A DNA stretch of 42,530 nt. It comes from Natrialba chahannaoensis JCM 10990 (lineage in GTDB: Archaea; Halobacteriota; Halobacteria; Halobacteriales; Natrialbaceae). The notes under the pieces are model-generated. The model was given only the letters and a program-made list of their open reading frames with translations. It was not told the DNA's origin and made no database searches. The stretch is taken from assembly GCF_000337135.1 (NCBI RefSeq), contig NZ_AOIN01000046.1, positions 24,309-66,838 on the forward strand. The letters run 5' to 3'. The position numbers were made by a program, and so were the translations under genes. Shown here one piece after another: positions 17,457 through 25,366 of the stretch (position 1 is its first letter; each line of letters opens with the position of its first letter).

Positions 17457-18857
17457 CTACTCGTCACCACGAGCCGCTTCGAACATCTCGATCGCCGTCT
17501 CGCGGCGCTCTGCGTGATCGACGATCGGGTCCGGATACTCGGGTGCGACGCTCGCCCGTTCGTCGGGTTCGAGGGCAACCCACTCGTGGATCGTCTCGGC
17601 GGGAACGTCCTCGAGTTCCGGGACGTACGTTCGGATGTACTCGGCGTCGGGGTCGTGGCGCTCTCCCTGGGTCATCGGGTTGAATATTCGGAAGTACGGT
17701 TGTGCGTCAGTGCCGGTTCCGGACGCCCACTGCCAGCCGCCGACGTCGCTTGCGGTGTCGTGATCCGCGAGCTTCTCGCGGAACCAGGCGTACCCCTCGC
17801 GCCAGTCGAGCAGGAGGTCCTTCGTCAGGAACGACGCGACGATCATGCGCAGTCGATTGTGCATGAACGCCTCGGCTCGAAGCTGGCGCATGCCGGCGTC
17901 GACGATCGGATAGCCCGTCGTCCCGTCCTTCCAGGCCTGGAGTGCAGCGGCATCGGTCCGCCACTGAATCGGGTTCTCGTAGGACCGGTAGTTCGTCGTG
18001 ACGGTGTGTGGATTCGTGGCGAGCACGTGGGCGTAGAACGCTCGCCACGCGAGTTGGGATTCGAACTCCTCACAGGAGTCGGCCGTTGCGTCGTCCGGTG
18101 CCTCCGATTTCGCACGTTCGACCGCCTCATACACCGTGCGGATGCCGATGGTCCCCCACTTGAGGTGCGGTGAGAGGCCGGAGGTGGCGTCGGCCGCGGG
18201 GTCGTCTCGCTGGTCCGCATATCGATAGATGGGGTCAGCACAGAACGTCTCGAGCCGACGGCGTGCGGCCTCCATCCCGGTGTCGGGAATATTCGCCTCG
18301 GGCTCGTCGAATCCGAGGGCTTCCTGAGACGGAAGCGGGTCCCCGGAGACTGACGCCAGTTGCTCGCCGTTGGGTGCCGGGACGGGTGACTCCTTCTCGC
18401 GGTCACGCCACTTCTTCCAGAAGTACGAGTAGACAGCGTACGTCTCACCTTGCTGGGTGGTAATCGAACCGGGTTCGAACAGAAGTGCATCGTCGACGGA
18501 CGTGGCCTCGAGTCCGGCGTCGGTCAGCGCTTCGCGGACCGCCTCGTCTCGCTTGCTAGCAAGTCCGGAGTAGTCTCGGTTCCACGAGACGGACTCTGCG
18601 TCGTGCTCGCGGGCAATTCGAGGCAGTTCGTCTCGAGGGTCACCGGTAGCTACCACAAGGTCACTGCCGCGCTCGCGATACCAGGCCCGAAGTTCAGAAA
18701 GCGACTCGAGCATGAACGCTACCCTGGGCGGCGAGGCGTACTCGAGGACCGCCGGGTCGAAGACGAATGCTGGTATCACTGACCCGGTTTCCGCCGCAGC
18801 GGAAAGCGAGCGATTGTCCGCGGCTCGAAGGTCCCGGCGGTGCCAATGAACGGTCAT
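17457..18857 (-). CDS. phr: Deoxyribodipyrimidine photolyase (class I CPD photolyase type)
   Basis: 466 residues, typical length for class I photolyases. The N-terminal antenna-binding Rossmann domain starts MTVHWHRRDLRAADNRSLSA. The C-terminal FAD domain contains ESQLAWRAFYAHVLATNPHT, GTTGYPIVDAGMRQLRAEAF (including the conserved GxPxVDAxMRQL), HNRLRMIVASFLTKDLLLDW and GGWQWASGTGTDAQPYFRIF, followed by NPMTQGERHDPDAEYIR. These residues hold FAD and form the lesion pocket. The enzyme repairs cyclobutane pyrimidine dimers with visible light. The GGWQWASGTGTD motif favours CPD repair over animal-type cryptochromes; the antenna chromophore is not assignable. It is probably monocistronic. Confidence 0.95.
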   Translation of the reverse strand: MTVHWHRRDLRAADNRSLSAAAETGSVIPAFVFDPAVLEYASPPRVAFMLESLSELRAWYRERGSDLVVATGDPRDELPRIAREHDAESVSWNRDYSGLASKRDEAVREALTDAGLEATSVDDALLFEPGSITTQQGETYAVYSYFWKKWRDREKESPVPAPNGEQLASVSGDPLPSQEALGFDEPEANIPDTGMEAARRRLETFCADPIYRYADQRDDPAADATSGLSPHLKWGTIGIRTVYEAVERAKSEAPDDATADSCEEFESQLAWRAFYAHVLATNPHTVTTNYRSYENPIQWRTDAAALQAWKDGTTGYPIVDAGMRQLRAEAFMHNRLRMIVASFLTKDLLLDWREGYAWFREKLADHDTASDVGGWQWASGTGTDAQPYFRIFNPMTQGERHDPDAEYIRTYVPELEDVPAETIHEWVALEPDERASVAPEYPDPIVDHAERRETAIEMFEAARGDE

Positions 18858-19344
18858 AACGCGGTGGGGCTGCCGTTCGGCGTAGTTGGCCTCCCGATAA
18901 CCGTCCGAAGAGTAAGCGACCCCAGTCGTGTTCTCTCAGACCGGGCTATGTGTCTATGACTCATAGTGTGACGTCTCCCGCTCGAGAGGTATCGATTGTC
19001 CCTAACAATCCAGTTCCCTACCAAGCCGATGCCAGCTCCACGACCGAATCTGATCGTTCTCGAGGAGAGGCCGATATGGACGGTCATCCGCCGCCCGAGG
19101 AACGGCTTTCGCTCTCCCGACGTGTACAACACCGACGAAGAGTTACACAGACGAAGAGTTGGAGGGAAACCGAGCGGCAGCAGCGAATAATGCGGGCTGC
19201 TAACAGCTACCATTCGAAGCGCGCAGGGGATGCTACAACCAAAACGAAACTACAACCGAAATTCGGACGCAAACCAGACCTGCGCCGCCGCGATCGGACT
19301 TGTGGCTGGCGCTCGATTGTGGACGGACTACCGGTGTGGACTGA
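18858..19344. other. Intergenic region between photolyase and HalOD1-PAS gene
   Basis: About 490 bases with no supported gene. It holds a 13-base palindrome CTATGACTCATAG (18954-18966) upstream of the photolyase gene, where the promoter should be, and two copies of GACGAAGAGTT in the 19130-19157 region. A plus-strand frame (18950-19648) runs through but shows no haloarchaeal composition and overlaps the sensor gene in antisense. Confidence 0.55.
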
Positions 19345-20055
19345 CTACTTGTGTGGATTCGCCTGCTCAAGAGACGAAACTGCCTGCGCCTGCTCCTGGT
19401 TCATATCGGTTAGGTCGACGATTGCCCCAACGATAGAGAGTGGTTCTGACCCATCGAACAGTGGCATGCCGATCTCGATCACATTTTTCTCCACGCCGTC
19501 GGCTGTCTGGAGTCGGTACATAACCGAAAACGGTGATTCGCTCTCGATGGCGGCGTCAACTGCCGCGTCCACACGGTCACAGTCGTCGGGGTGGATCAGA
19601 TCGAAGCCGAAGTTGACGCCGCCGATGATGAACGCGTTCGGCTCGTAACCGGTCAGCTCGTGGCAGTTGCCGCTGATGAACTCGATCGGCCAGCCCGCCT
19701 CGTTGCGCGACTGGTAGACCGTACAGGGAAGGTTCGTGAAAAACCGCTGGAGCTGCCGTTGATCCGGCATCTCTCGATTGCCGTCGACACTTCGTTCGCT
19801 GGTCGAAATCGGCGACCGACGTCCCGTGCGGTACGAAATACCGTCGATGAATACTTCGGCGTCGGCGGTTACCGTCACCTCGTGGCCAGGGACCTGAAAC
19901 GACAGCTCCGTGGCCGTGTTGCTTGCGACGACTCGCTCAATCATTGTCGGGTCGACATAATCCGCCAGCGTGTACTCTAATGAGCCCGGATCAGTCCCGT
20001 TCGCCGCAGCGAGCGCTGCAACGACCTCGTAGATAATTTCGTTATGACGACTCAT
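19345..20055 (-). CDS. HalOD1-PAS sensor/regulator protein
   Basis: 236 residues. Residues 5-75 (IIYEVVAALAAANGTDPGSL, LADYVDPTMIERVV, FQVPGHEVTV) match HalOD1, the haloarchaeal output domain normally joined to receiver domains. Residues about 100-220 form a PAS domain (FFTNLPCTVYQSRNEAGWPI, FISGNCHELTGYEPNAFI, FDLIHPDDCDRVDAAVDAAI, GAIVDLTDMNQ). No histidine kinase, receiver or membrane segment is present, so it is a soluble sensor with an output module only. The start codon lies inside the preceding HTH gene (14-nt overlap), indicating translational coupling. Its ligand is unknown; PAS domains in such proteins often sense redox, oxygen or small molecules. Confidence 0.85.
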   Translation of the reverse strand: MSRHNEIIYEVVAALAAANGTDPGSLEYTLADYVDPTMIERVVASNTATELSFQVPGHEVTVTADAEVFIDGISYRTGRRSPISTSERSVDGNREMPDQRQLQRFFTNLPCTVYQSRNEAGWPIEFISGNCHELTGYEPNAFIIGGVNFGFDLIHPDDCDRVDAAVDAAIESESPFSVMYRLQTADGVEKNVIEIGMPLFDGSEPLSIVGAIVDLTDMNQEQAQAVSSLEQANPHK

Positions 20056-20422
20056 GCGCTTCGACGAGCCACTCCTGCTCTAGCGTCTCTGGCAGTTGGT
20101 CGACCGATTCCTGGAAGAGCCTCATCACGGCGGCCGGTTCGCTGAACCGCGGACCGCGACGGACGCAGAACGGCTCGTGTTCCCAGCGGATGTAGTCGGC
20201 ACTCGCCAGTGCAGGAAGATGGTGGTGTCGTAATTCGACTGCGATTCGTTCGGGATCAGCCTGTGACGGTGATGTGAGCGCCACGGCTGGTAACGGGAGA
20301 CGTTGATCGGCAGGTGCATCGAGCAGCGAGACGACAATCTGCCGGCGCGGCCGGGCCGACAGCAACCGTAGCAACTGCTCCCACCGGTCTTGGACGACGC
20401 CTCCATCCGGTGTCTCCATCAT
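20042..20422 (-). CDS. Haloarchaeal HTH-type protein (DUF7344-like)
   Basis: 126 residues from the ATG at 20422 (MMETPDGGVVQDRWEQLLRL). The segment LLSARPRRQIVVSLLDAP followed by PERIAVELRHHHLPALASADYIRWEHEP resembles the winged-helix DUF7344 module common in haloarchaea, where the LRHHHLPAL stretch is a recognisable signature. A role in transcriptional control is likely but no target is known. A TATA-like element at 20441-20450 sits exactly 26 nt before the ATG, giving a leaderless mRNA and arguing against a longer start at 20485. It overlaps the HalOD1-PAS gene and the two probably form one sensor-regulator unit. Confidence 0.82.
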   Translation of the reverse strand: MMETPDGGVVQDRWEQLLRLLSARPRRQIVVSLLDAPADQRLPLPAVALTSPSQADPERIAVELRHHHLPALASADYIRWEHEPFCVRRGPRFSEPAAVMRLFQESVDQLPETLEQEWLVEAHESS

Positions 20423-20440
20423 ACGGTGTGTAATACCCGG

Positions 20441-20450
20441 AGGATAGTAA
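20441..20450 (-). promoter_or_regulatory. TATA-like element for the HTH/HalOD1-PAS operon
   Basis: The minus strand reads TTACTATCCT, centred about 25 nt upstream of the ATG at 20422. Confidence 0.5.
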
Positions 20451-20678
20451 GTGTACCCCCGCGTTCGTTGTTTCTGCACCCTCAATCAACCCGGACACTC
20501 GAGTCGGCGGACCGGTCACCAGTGTGGCCATATCGTCGCCAGTAACTTTCGATCTCCAATCTTGCGTACAGGTAGTTCTCGGGGAGAATAATTCAAGTAT
20601 CGAATATGGTGCTAAGACCGAACACACGACTCACGACCACCGCTGTCGGTACCGGGCTGTCGCCGTCAGTGTATACTG

Positions 20679-20788
20679 ATACTGCCGGACAGAACTATTC
20701 GAAGATCGGTCGCGCTACTGCGGCCATCACCTTTGGAGGCGGCTGCGACTTCGTGATCGACTTCTCACTGACTTCTGTCCGGCAGTAT
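20679..20788. mobile_element. 110-bp MITE-like element with 16-bp perfect terminal inverted repeats
   Basis: The left end ATACTGCCGGACAGAA (20679-20694) is the exact reverse complement of the right end TTCTGTCCGGCAGTAT (20773-20788). The 78-bp interior has no gene of its own. Perfect long inverted ends around a short non-coding core are what a miniature inverted-repeat transposable element looks like. No clear target-site duplication flanks it, and no second copy or parent transposase was seen in the window, so a structured regulatory element is the alternative. Confidence 0.55.
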
Positions 20789-20892
20789 GACTGTACGAAC
20801 GCAGAAACGATGAGGGATGTGATCAGCGTCTCTCTGTGTACATCGTTTACCACACCTGTCCGAAGGAGCCAGTTGGATGACGCTAGAGAGTC

Positions 20893-20918
20893 GTTGTCAC
20901 CGAATTGTTTTTGACAAC
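20893..20918 (+). promoter_or_regulatory. Inverted repeat upstream of the zinc-ribbon gene
   Basis: GTTGTCA (20893-20899) and TGACAAC (20912-20918) form 7-bp arms around a 12-base centre, 20 nt before the ATG at 20938. It overlaps the expected promoter and could be an operator. Confidence 0.35.
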
Positions 20919-20937
20919 TCGAACACACGGTTAGGGC

Positions 20938-21501
20938 ATGTTCGACGGGTCCGCGGCAGAGCGCATCAAGGAGCGCCGACGCAACGCAGTCGATCCCGAG
21001 GCATTTCTCCTCGATATCGACGCGATTCAGCCGACCGACGGCGAGGAAGGCCTCCAGTTCACACCCAAATTCGCCGAGCGTGTCGAGAACCGCCTCAATC
21101 GACTGCAAGTCGACGGCGTCGAGCCAACCGACATCGGTTCTATCTTCGGTGTTTCGGACGACAACGTCTCCAAGTCCGACCGGTCTTATCCCGCCTACAA
21201 GACCGGGAGTACGGTGCGAAGTTGGCCCTCTGCGGGCGCAGTCCAGCTCGACGTTGCTGTCGACAAGAGCATTCGTGCGGTAACCGACGAGTGGACTGAT
21301 GTCCCCTCCAGACAGCGCTACCGAATCCTTCAGTCGCTTCGGTCTTTCCAGGAGCAGTGTCTGTTCTGTACGGGTGCGCTCTCGATCAGCGACCAGACGG
21401 TCGAGTCCTGTTGTAGCAACGTCGAGGTCGTAACGATTTCGTGTACCGACTGTGGACGACGATTCCTGGAGTTCACCCCCGATTCAGTTCCAGAAGTTTG
21501 A
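20938..21501 (+). CDS. Zinc-ribbon haloarchaeal protein, function unknown
   Basis: 187 residues, soluble. The N-terminal 115 residues are helical and strand-rich (ERIKERRRNAVDPEAFLLDI, FAERVENRLNRLQVDG) without a recognised fold. A C-terminal metal site is suggested by CLFCTGAL, then ESCCSN, then SCTDCGRRFLEF; the CxxC pairs at each end would hold one zinc. Zinc ribbons of this kind usually bind DNA, RNA or protein, but no specific role can be claimed. It seems to be transcribed alone, with an inverted repeat at its promoter and a MITE-like element further upstream. Confidence 0.78.
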   Translation: MFDGSAAERIKERRRNAVDPEAFLLDIDAIQPTDGEEGLQFTPKFAERVENRLNRLQVDGVEPTDIGSIFGVSDDNVSKSDRSYPAYKTGSTVRSWPSAGAVQLDVAVDKSIRAVTDEWTDVPSRQRYRILQSLRSFQEQCLFCTGALSISDQTVESCCSNVEVVTISCTDCGRRFLEFTPDSVPEV

Positions 21502-21704
21502 CACCCCTCACCGGCTGAAGTCGGAGAAAACTCTGGCGTTAGGATATAACGAGTCACAATCCGTTCACCTGGTTTCAGGCGTGTGTCAGTGAGAGCCAAT
21601 AGTTTGCCTGATCGGCTCTGGACTTCCATCCCCACACGAATTACTTGTCACACCAAACCTAACCCCAAATTACACTCCACATAGACGAGGATCACCGGCC
21701 AACC

Positions 21705-21714
21705 GAAATATACA
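21705..21714 (+). promoter_or_regulatory. TATA box for the 94-residue protein gene
   Basis: GAAATATACA is centred 32 nt before the ATG at 21741, predicting a leader of about 6 nt. Confidence 0.55.
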
Positions 21715-21740
21715 GACCGGACCACCACAGTATCGTTTAC

Positions 21741-22025
21741 ATGTCACGTACCGTCGATGATCTCCGGAACGAGATACGGCTGGCCGTGGGGAGATACGAA
21801 CGGACCGAATCGACTGCCTTCACGAAGGAAGCCCTTGCTGCGATTTGTGAAGCTGTTGGCTATGACTATGACCGGAACACGAACCGCTTGCCACCCAAAT
21901 CACAGCTGCGAGCGGGAATCCGCTGGGCAATCGGCGAGAAAGACGAGGTCGACCCCGAACGGGCAGGACACCCCTTCCGCAAGGCTGAACTCGAGTCCCT
22001 CGCGACTGCGCTCCGAGACGAGTAG
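21741..22025 (+). CDS. Small haloarchaeal protein, function unknown
   Basis: 94 residues, charged and soluble. It is mostly helical (RTVDDLRNEIRLAVGRYERT, FTKEALAAICEAVGYDYD, KSQLRAGIRWAIG, KAELESLATALRDE). The arrangement of two short helix pairs with RLPPKSQLRAGIR between them could be a small nucleic-acid- or protein-binding fold, but I do not recognise a family. The well placed TATA box and good codon bias support it being real. The neighbours on each side are also of unknown function and have separate promoters or long gaps, so context gives little. Confidence 0.7.
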   Translation: MSRTVDDLRNEIRLAVGRYERTESTAFTKEALAAICEAVGYDYDRNTNRLPPKSQLRAGIRWAIGEKDEVDPERAGHPFRKAELESLATALRDE

Positions 22026-22217
22026 CGATCGGCGCTCTAGACGGTGGCCGGTGACACTGGCCGAGAGTCGGGACTGACGAGAATCACCAGATCCGCAGCC
22101 GCTGTCGACTGTGGACAGCACAGCCGAAACACGGTGATCGGCCCTTGATGCCGTCGCTCGCCGAGAATCTGCCACCGTAAGCAACACTCTTGTCGATTCG
22201 AACACAACTCGCGAGCA

Positions 22218-22670
22218 ATGGCGCTTCCGGAGCCTATCGATCGCCTTCACCAGCCCGAGTTCACCGGCGCGAATCGCTGTCTTCCGTGTACCGCCGTCAA
22301 CGTCGTCCTCGCAGTGATCTTCTCCGGTATACCCGTTGCGCTGACGTGGTTTGCTGCTGGCCTGACCCTTTCGCTGGGCGTCGGAACAATCGTTCTCTGC
22401 TGTTCGCTTGGTCTGATCGTCGTCCGAGGCTATCTCGTTCCCGGTACGCCCGAACTCACGAAGCGGTATCTCCCCGAGAGGGTGCTCGCTCGATTCCACG
22501 ACCGGGGGGCGGGCATCGACGACCAAGCGGCTCCCGAACTGGCACTGAAGGGGCTCGAATCAATCCCGAGCGAGACGGATCGGACAGAGTCGGAATCAGA
22601 ATCTGAATCTGAATCTGAATCTGAATCTGGACCAGAACCAGGGTCAGAGTCACGAACAGAGTCGGAATAA
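22218..22670 (+). CDS. Small membrane protein with CxxC motif and Ser-Glu repeat tail
   Basis: 150 residues. The N-terminal segment PEPIDRLHQPEFTGANRCLP and CTAVN contains a CxxC pair (Cys20, Cys23) just before two hydrophobic segments (about residues 27-47 and 50-70) separated by a short turn, i.e. a membrane hairpin with both ends on the same side. The C-terminal half is soluble and ends in a Ser-Glu repeat encoded by the hexamer array at 22593-22628. I have an impression of haloarchaeal relatives with the same N-terminal motif, and do not know their function. The repeat tail may vary in length between strains. Confidence 0.75.
   Translation: MALPEPIDRLHQPEFTGANRCLPCTAVNVVLAVIFSGIPVALTWFAAGLTLSLGVGTIVLCCSLGLIVVRGYLVPGTPELTKRYLPERVLARFHDRGAGIDDQAAPELALKGLESIPSETDRTESESESESESESESGPEPGSESRTESE
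22593..22628 (+). repeat. Hexanucleotide microsatellite (GAATCT)n inside a coding region
   Basis: One GAATCA followed by five GAATCT units. It encodes alternating Ser and Glu, so unit gain or loss keeps the frame and only alters tail length. Confidence 0.9.
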
Positions 22671-22899
22671 GATCCCGATACCCGATGCGAGAGCGAGAAT
22701 CAGAACTGCACTCGAGTACAGATGAGACTGTGATGTTGCACTACTAAGATGGTGTACGACTGTGCGACTGTGGTGGTAAGGGAGTCCAAAGCGACACGAA
22801 CTGACAACAGCACTGTCGCAAACTGGCTGACCCGACACAAAAATTGACGAGTGCTGGCCGCCGAATCTGACTCACAGCGCAGCCATCGACTCGAGTTCG

Positions 22900-24318
22900 T
22901 TATTCCTGTACGACCGTGCCGTCGTACTCTTCGCCGAACTGGTTCGCTTCGGGTGCAGCCTGGCTGTAGTTATCGCCGTGTAATAGACACGCGATATCGT
23001 GTGTCGGCGAGTGCTCGACGTAGACTGGATCGTTCGTCTCACACGGCGAGACGTACGTGTCCTCAAGCGTCGCCTCGCACGCGTGAGTGCCACGTTCGTG
23101 AAGGTCGCTGATCGCGTCCGACAGTACCGATTCGGCCGCGTGATCCGACAGTTCGGGTGGCAACCCGAACTCGTCACGAACGAGACCGTCCAGTCGCTCT
23201 CGTGAGAGTCGCGACTGGTCCTCACGGATATCTTTATCCGATTCGGTCAGCGTCACGAGCTGGGTGACCTCCTCGGCCTCCCGAACCTGCAGTTTGAACG
23301 TCAACAGCGACCGCCACTCCGGCTGCTCGAGGTCGTACTCCGCTGGCGGAATCACACGGGGACAACGCGTGTGGAACTGGCACCCAGACGGTGGATCGAT
23401 CGGCGATGGGACCTGTCCTTCGAGGAAGATCTGGTCTCCCTCCCAGAGCGGATCTGGTTCCGGAATCGCCGAGAGCAATGCCTCAGTGTAGGGGTGGTGG
23501 GGTTCGGAGAAGATCTCCTCAGTCGTCCCAACCTCGGCGAACTCGCCGAGATACATCACGGCGATCCGATCCGAGATATGCTCGACGACGCTCAGGTCGT
23601 GTGCGATAAAGATGTATGCCAGATCGAACTCTTCTTGCAGGTCCTCGAGTAGGTTGAGGATCTGAGCCTGAACGCTGACGTCGAGAGCGCTCACCGGTTC
23701 GTCACAGATGATCACTTCGGGGTCGACGGCAAGCGCCCTGGCGATACCAATTCGCTGACGCTGCCCGCCGGAGAACTCGTGTGGATACCGATGGGCGTGG
23801 CTCGGATTGAGCCCGACAGTATCGAGGAGTTCGTGAATCCGGTCGAGTCGGTCTTCGCCGTCGGCGATGCCGTGGATGTCGAGTGGCTCGCCGATGATGT
23901 CTCCCACGGTGAGACGCGGGTTCAGACTCGAGAAGGGGTCCTGAAAGATGTACTGCAGGTCCGTCCGAAGGTCACGAAGCCTGCTACTCGAGAGCCCGGT
24001 CAGTTCGATTTCCTCACGACTGCCGCCGGGACTGGGACTTGGACTTGGACTTGGACTGTCGTCCGACTGCTGTCTGTAGTAGACGGAGCCGTCGGTCGGC
24101 TCGATGAGCCGCAACAGTGCGCGACCGAGCGTTGTTTTCCCGCAGCCACTCTCGCCGACAACGCCGAGCGTTTCGCCGGGGTACAGCTCGAGGGAAATAT
24201 CGTTGACTGCCTGCACGGTCTGTTTCCGGCCAAGGAGGTTGTCGATGAACCCGCCCTCGGTCGTATAGTGCTTCGTCAGGTCGTCGGTCCATAGGATTGG
24301 CTCAGTATCGCTACTCAT
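22900..24318 (-). CDS. dppF: Oligopeptide/dipeptide ABC importer, second ATPase subunit
   Basis: 472 residues from the ATG at 24318, which overlaps the end of the preceding ATPase gene by 8 nt. It has Walker A GVVGESGCGKTTLGRALLRL, the signature SGGQRQRIGIARALAVDPEV, Walker B VIICDEPVSALD, the H-loop IAHDLSVVEH, and the Opp/Dpp-type C-terminal domain with FHTRCPRVIPPAEYD. It hydrolyses ATP on the cytoplasmic side to drive import. Two oddities: a Ser-Pro repeat (DDSPSPSPSPSPGG) inserted between Walker A and the Q-loop and encoded by a hexamer microsatellite, and a 120-residue C-terminal extension with several cysteines. Such extensions are seen in haloarchaeal members. Last gene of the operon; transported peptide or substrate unknown. 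Confidence 0.93.
   Translation of the reverse strand: MSSDTEPILWTDDLTKHYTTEGGFIDNLLGRKQTVQAVNDISLELYPGETLGVVGESGCGKTTLGRALLRLIEPTDGSVYYRQQSDDSPSPSPSPSPGGSREEIELTGLSSSRLRDLRTDLQYIFQDPFSSLNPRLTVGDIIGEPLDIHGIADGEDRLDRIHELLDTVGLNPSHAHRYPHEFSGGQRQRIGIARALAVDPEVIICDEPVSALDVSVQAQILNLLEDLQEEFDLAYIFIAHDLSVVEHISDRIAVMYLGEFAEVGTTEEIFSEPHHPYTEALLSAIPEPDPLWEGDQIFLEGQVPSPIDPPSGCQFHTRCPRVIPPAEYDLEQPEWRSLLTFKLQVREAEEVTQLVTLTESDKDIREDQSRLSRERLDGLVRDEFGLPPELSDHAAESVLSDAISDLHERGTHACEATLEDTYVSPCETNDPVYVEHSPTHDIACLLHGDNYSQAAPEANQFGEEYDGTVVQE
24029..24058 (-). repeat. Hexanucleotide microsatellite within the ATPase gene
   Basis: Five near-identical units GGACTG/GGACTT on the plus strand, read on the coding strand as repeated Ser-Pro. 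It lies in a surface insertion of the ATP-binding domain. Confidence 0.85.
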
Positions 24319-25366
24319 GCAGATCACCCGGGACGCGTTCGCTCAGGTCTTCGTCGATCGACACGTCGAAGCCGAGTCCGTGTTGCAGATCGTTGGTATA
24401 CTCGAGACACCGCGCCGACTGCTCTCGTGCGTCAGGACCGTTGCCGACATCGATCATGGACGGTTCCGTCCGAGTGCAGGCTTCCTCTGCGTACGGACAG
24501 CGCGGGTGGAAACTACACCCGGTCGGCGTATCGATCAGATCGGGCATCGATCCGGGAATCGTTCGCAACCGGTCGCTGTCGTCTCCGACGCGTGGAATCG
24601 AACTCATGAGTCCGACCGTGTAGGGGTGTTTGGGATCGTAGTACAACTCTTCGACCGGTGCCTTTTCGACGGCCTGTCCGGCGTACATGACCATCACACG
24701 GTCACAGAGTTCGGCGACGACGCCGAGGTCGTGCGTGATGAGCTGGACAGCCGTGTCGAACTCGTCAGTGAGGTCCTCGAGAAGGTCGAGGATCTTTGCC
24801 TCGGTGGTCACGTCGAGTGCGGTCGTCGGCTCGTCGGCGATCAGTACGTCTGGATCGCACGACAGCGCCATCGCGATCACTGCTCGCTGTTGCATCCCGC
24901 CGGAGAACTCGTGTGGGTAGTCGGAGTAGCGGTTCTCGGCGTCCGGAATGCCGACCTGGTCGAGCAGTTCGATGGTGCGCTCTCGTGCGTCTTCCTCGTC
25001 GTAGTCGAGGTGGTGTCTGATCGCTTCGGCGATCTGTTCGCCGATCGTGTAGACCGGGTTGAGCGCGGTCTGGGCATCCTGGAAGATCATCGCGATCCGA
25101 TTACCGCGTATCTGGCGGACCTCGGAATCGCTCATTTGCAGGAGATCTTCGCCGTCGAGCAGTATTTCACCGCTCTCGATTTCACCGGGACTCTCGATGA
25201 GTCGCAGCAGCGAGAGGGCGGTGACGCTCTTGCCGGCACCACTCTCGCCGACGACGCCGAACTTCTCCCCGCGTTCGATCGTGTAGGAGAGATCGTCGAC
25301 GGCGGTGACAACGCCTTCCTGCGTGTAGAACGACACCGTCAGGTCGTTGACCTCAAGCAGCGCCAT
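24311..25366 (-). CDS. dppD: Oligopeptide/dipeptide ABC importer, first ATPase subunit
   Basis: 351 residues. Walker A is GVVGESGAGKSVTALSLLRL, the Q-loop lies in AMIFQDAQTALNPVYTIGEQ, the signature is SGGMQQRAVIAMALSCDPDV, Walker B is LIADEPTTALD, and the switch His is in LITHDLGVVAE. The C-terminal Opp/Dpp domain contains PTGCSFHPRCPYAEEACTRT, whose cysteines resemble the iron-sulphur-like motif of this family. It pairs with the second ATPase to energise the transporter. Start and stop touch the neighbours: the ATG overlaps the stop of the permease gene by one base and the end overlaps the next gene by 8 nt, which shows tight translational coupling. Confidence 0.95.
   Translation of the reverse strand: MALLEVNDLTVSFYTQEGVVTAVDDLSYTIERGEKFGVVGESGAGKSVTALSLLRLIESPGEIESGEILLDGEDLLQMSDSEVRQIRGNRIAMIFQDAQTALNPVYTIGEQIAEAIRHHLDYDEEDARERTIELLDQVGIPDAENRYSDYPHEFSGGMQQRAVIAMALSCDPDVLIADEPTTALDVTTEAKILDLLEDLTDEFDTAVQLITHDLGVVAELCDRVMVMYAGQAVEKAPVEELYYDPKHPYTVGLMSSIPRVGDDSDRLRTIPGSMPDLIDTPTGCSFHPRCPYAEEACTRTEPSMIDVGNGPDAREQSARCLEYTNDLQHGLGFDVSIDEDLSERVPGDLHE

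Larger units (their letters stand above)
20423..20937. other. Divergent intergenic region with an inserted inverted-end element
   Basis: About 515 bases between the HTH gene (minus) and the zinc-ribbon gene (plus). It contains the HTH promoter (20441-20450), the 110-bp element with 16-bp inverted ends (20679-20788) and a short inverted repeat at 20893-20918 before the plus-strand gene. No supported coding sequence. Confidence 0.7.

Noticed and set aside
18950-19648. 232-codon plus-strand frame after the photolyase
   Set aside because: Half of it is antisense to the HalOD1-PAS gene; the rest lacks haloarchaeal codon bias and domains.
20695-21108. 137-codon minus-strand frame across the inverted-end element and the zinc-ribbon gene start
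   Set aside because: It is antisense to a better supported gene and does not resemble a transposase I can name.
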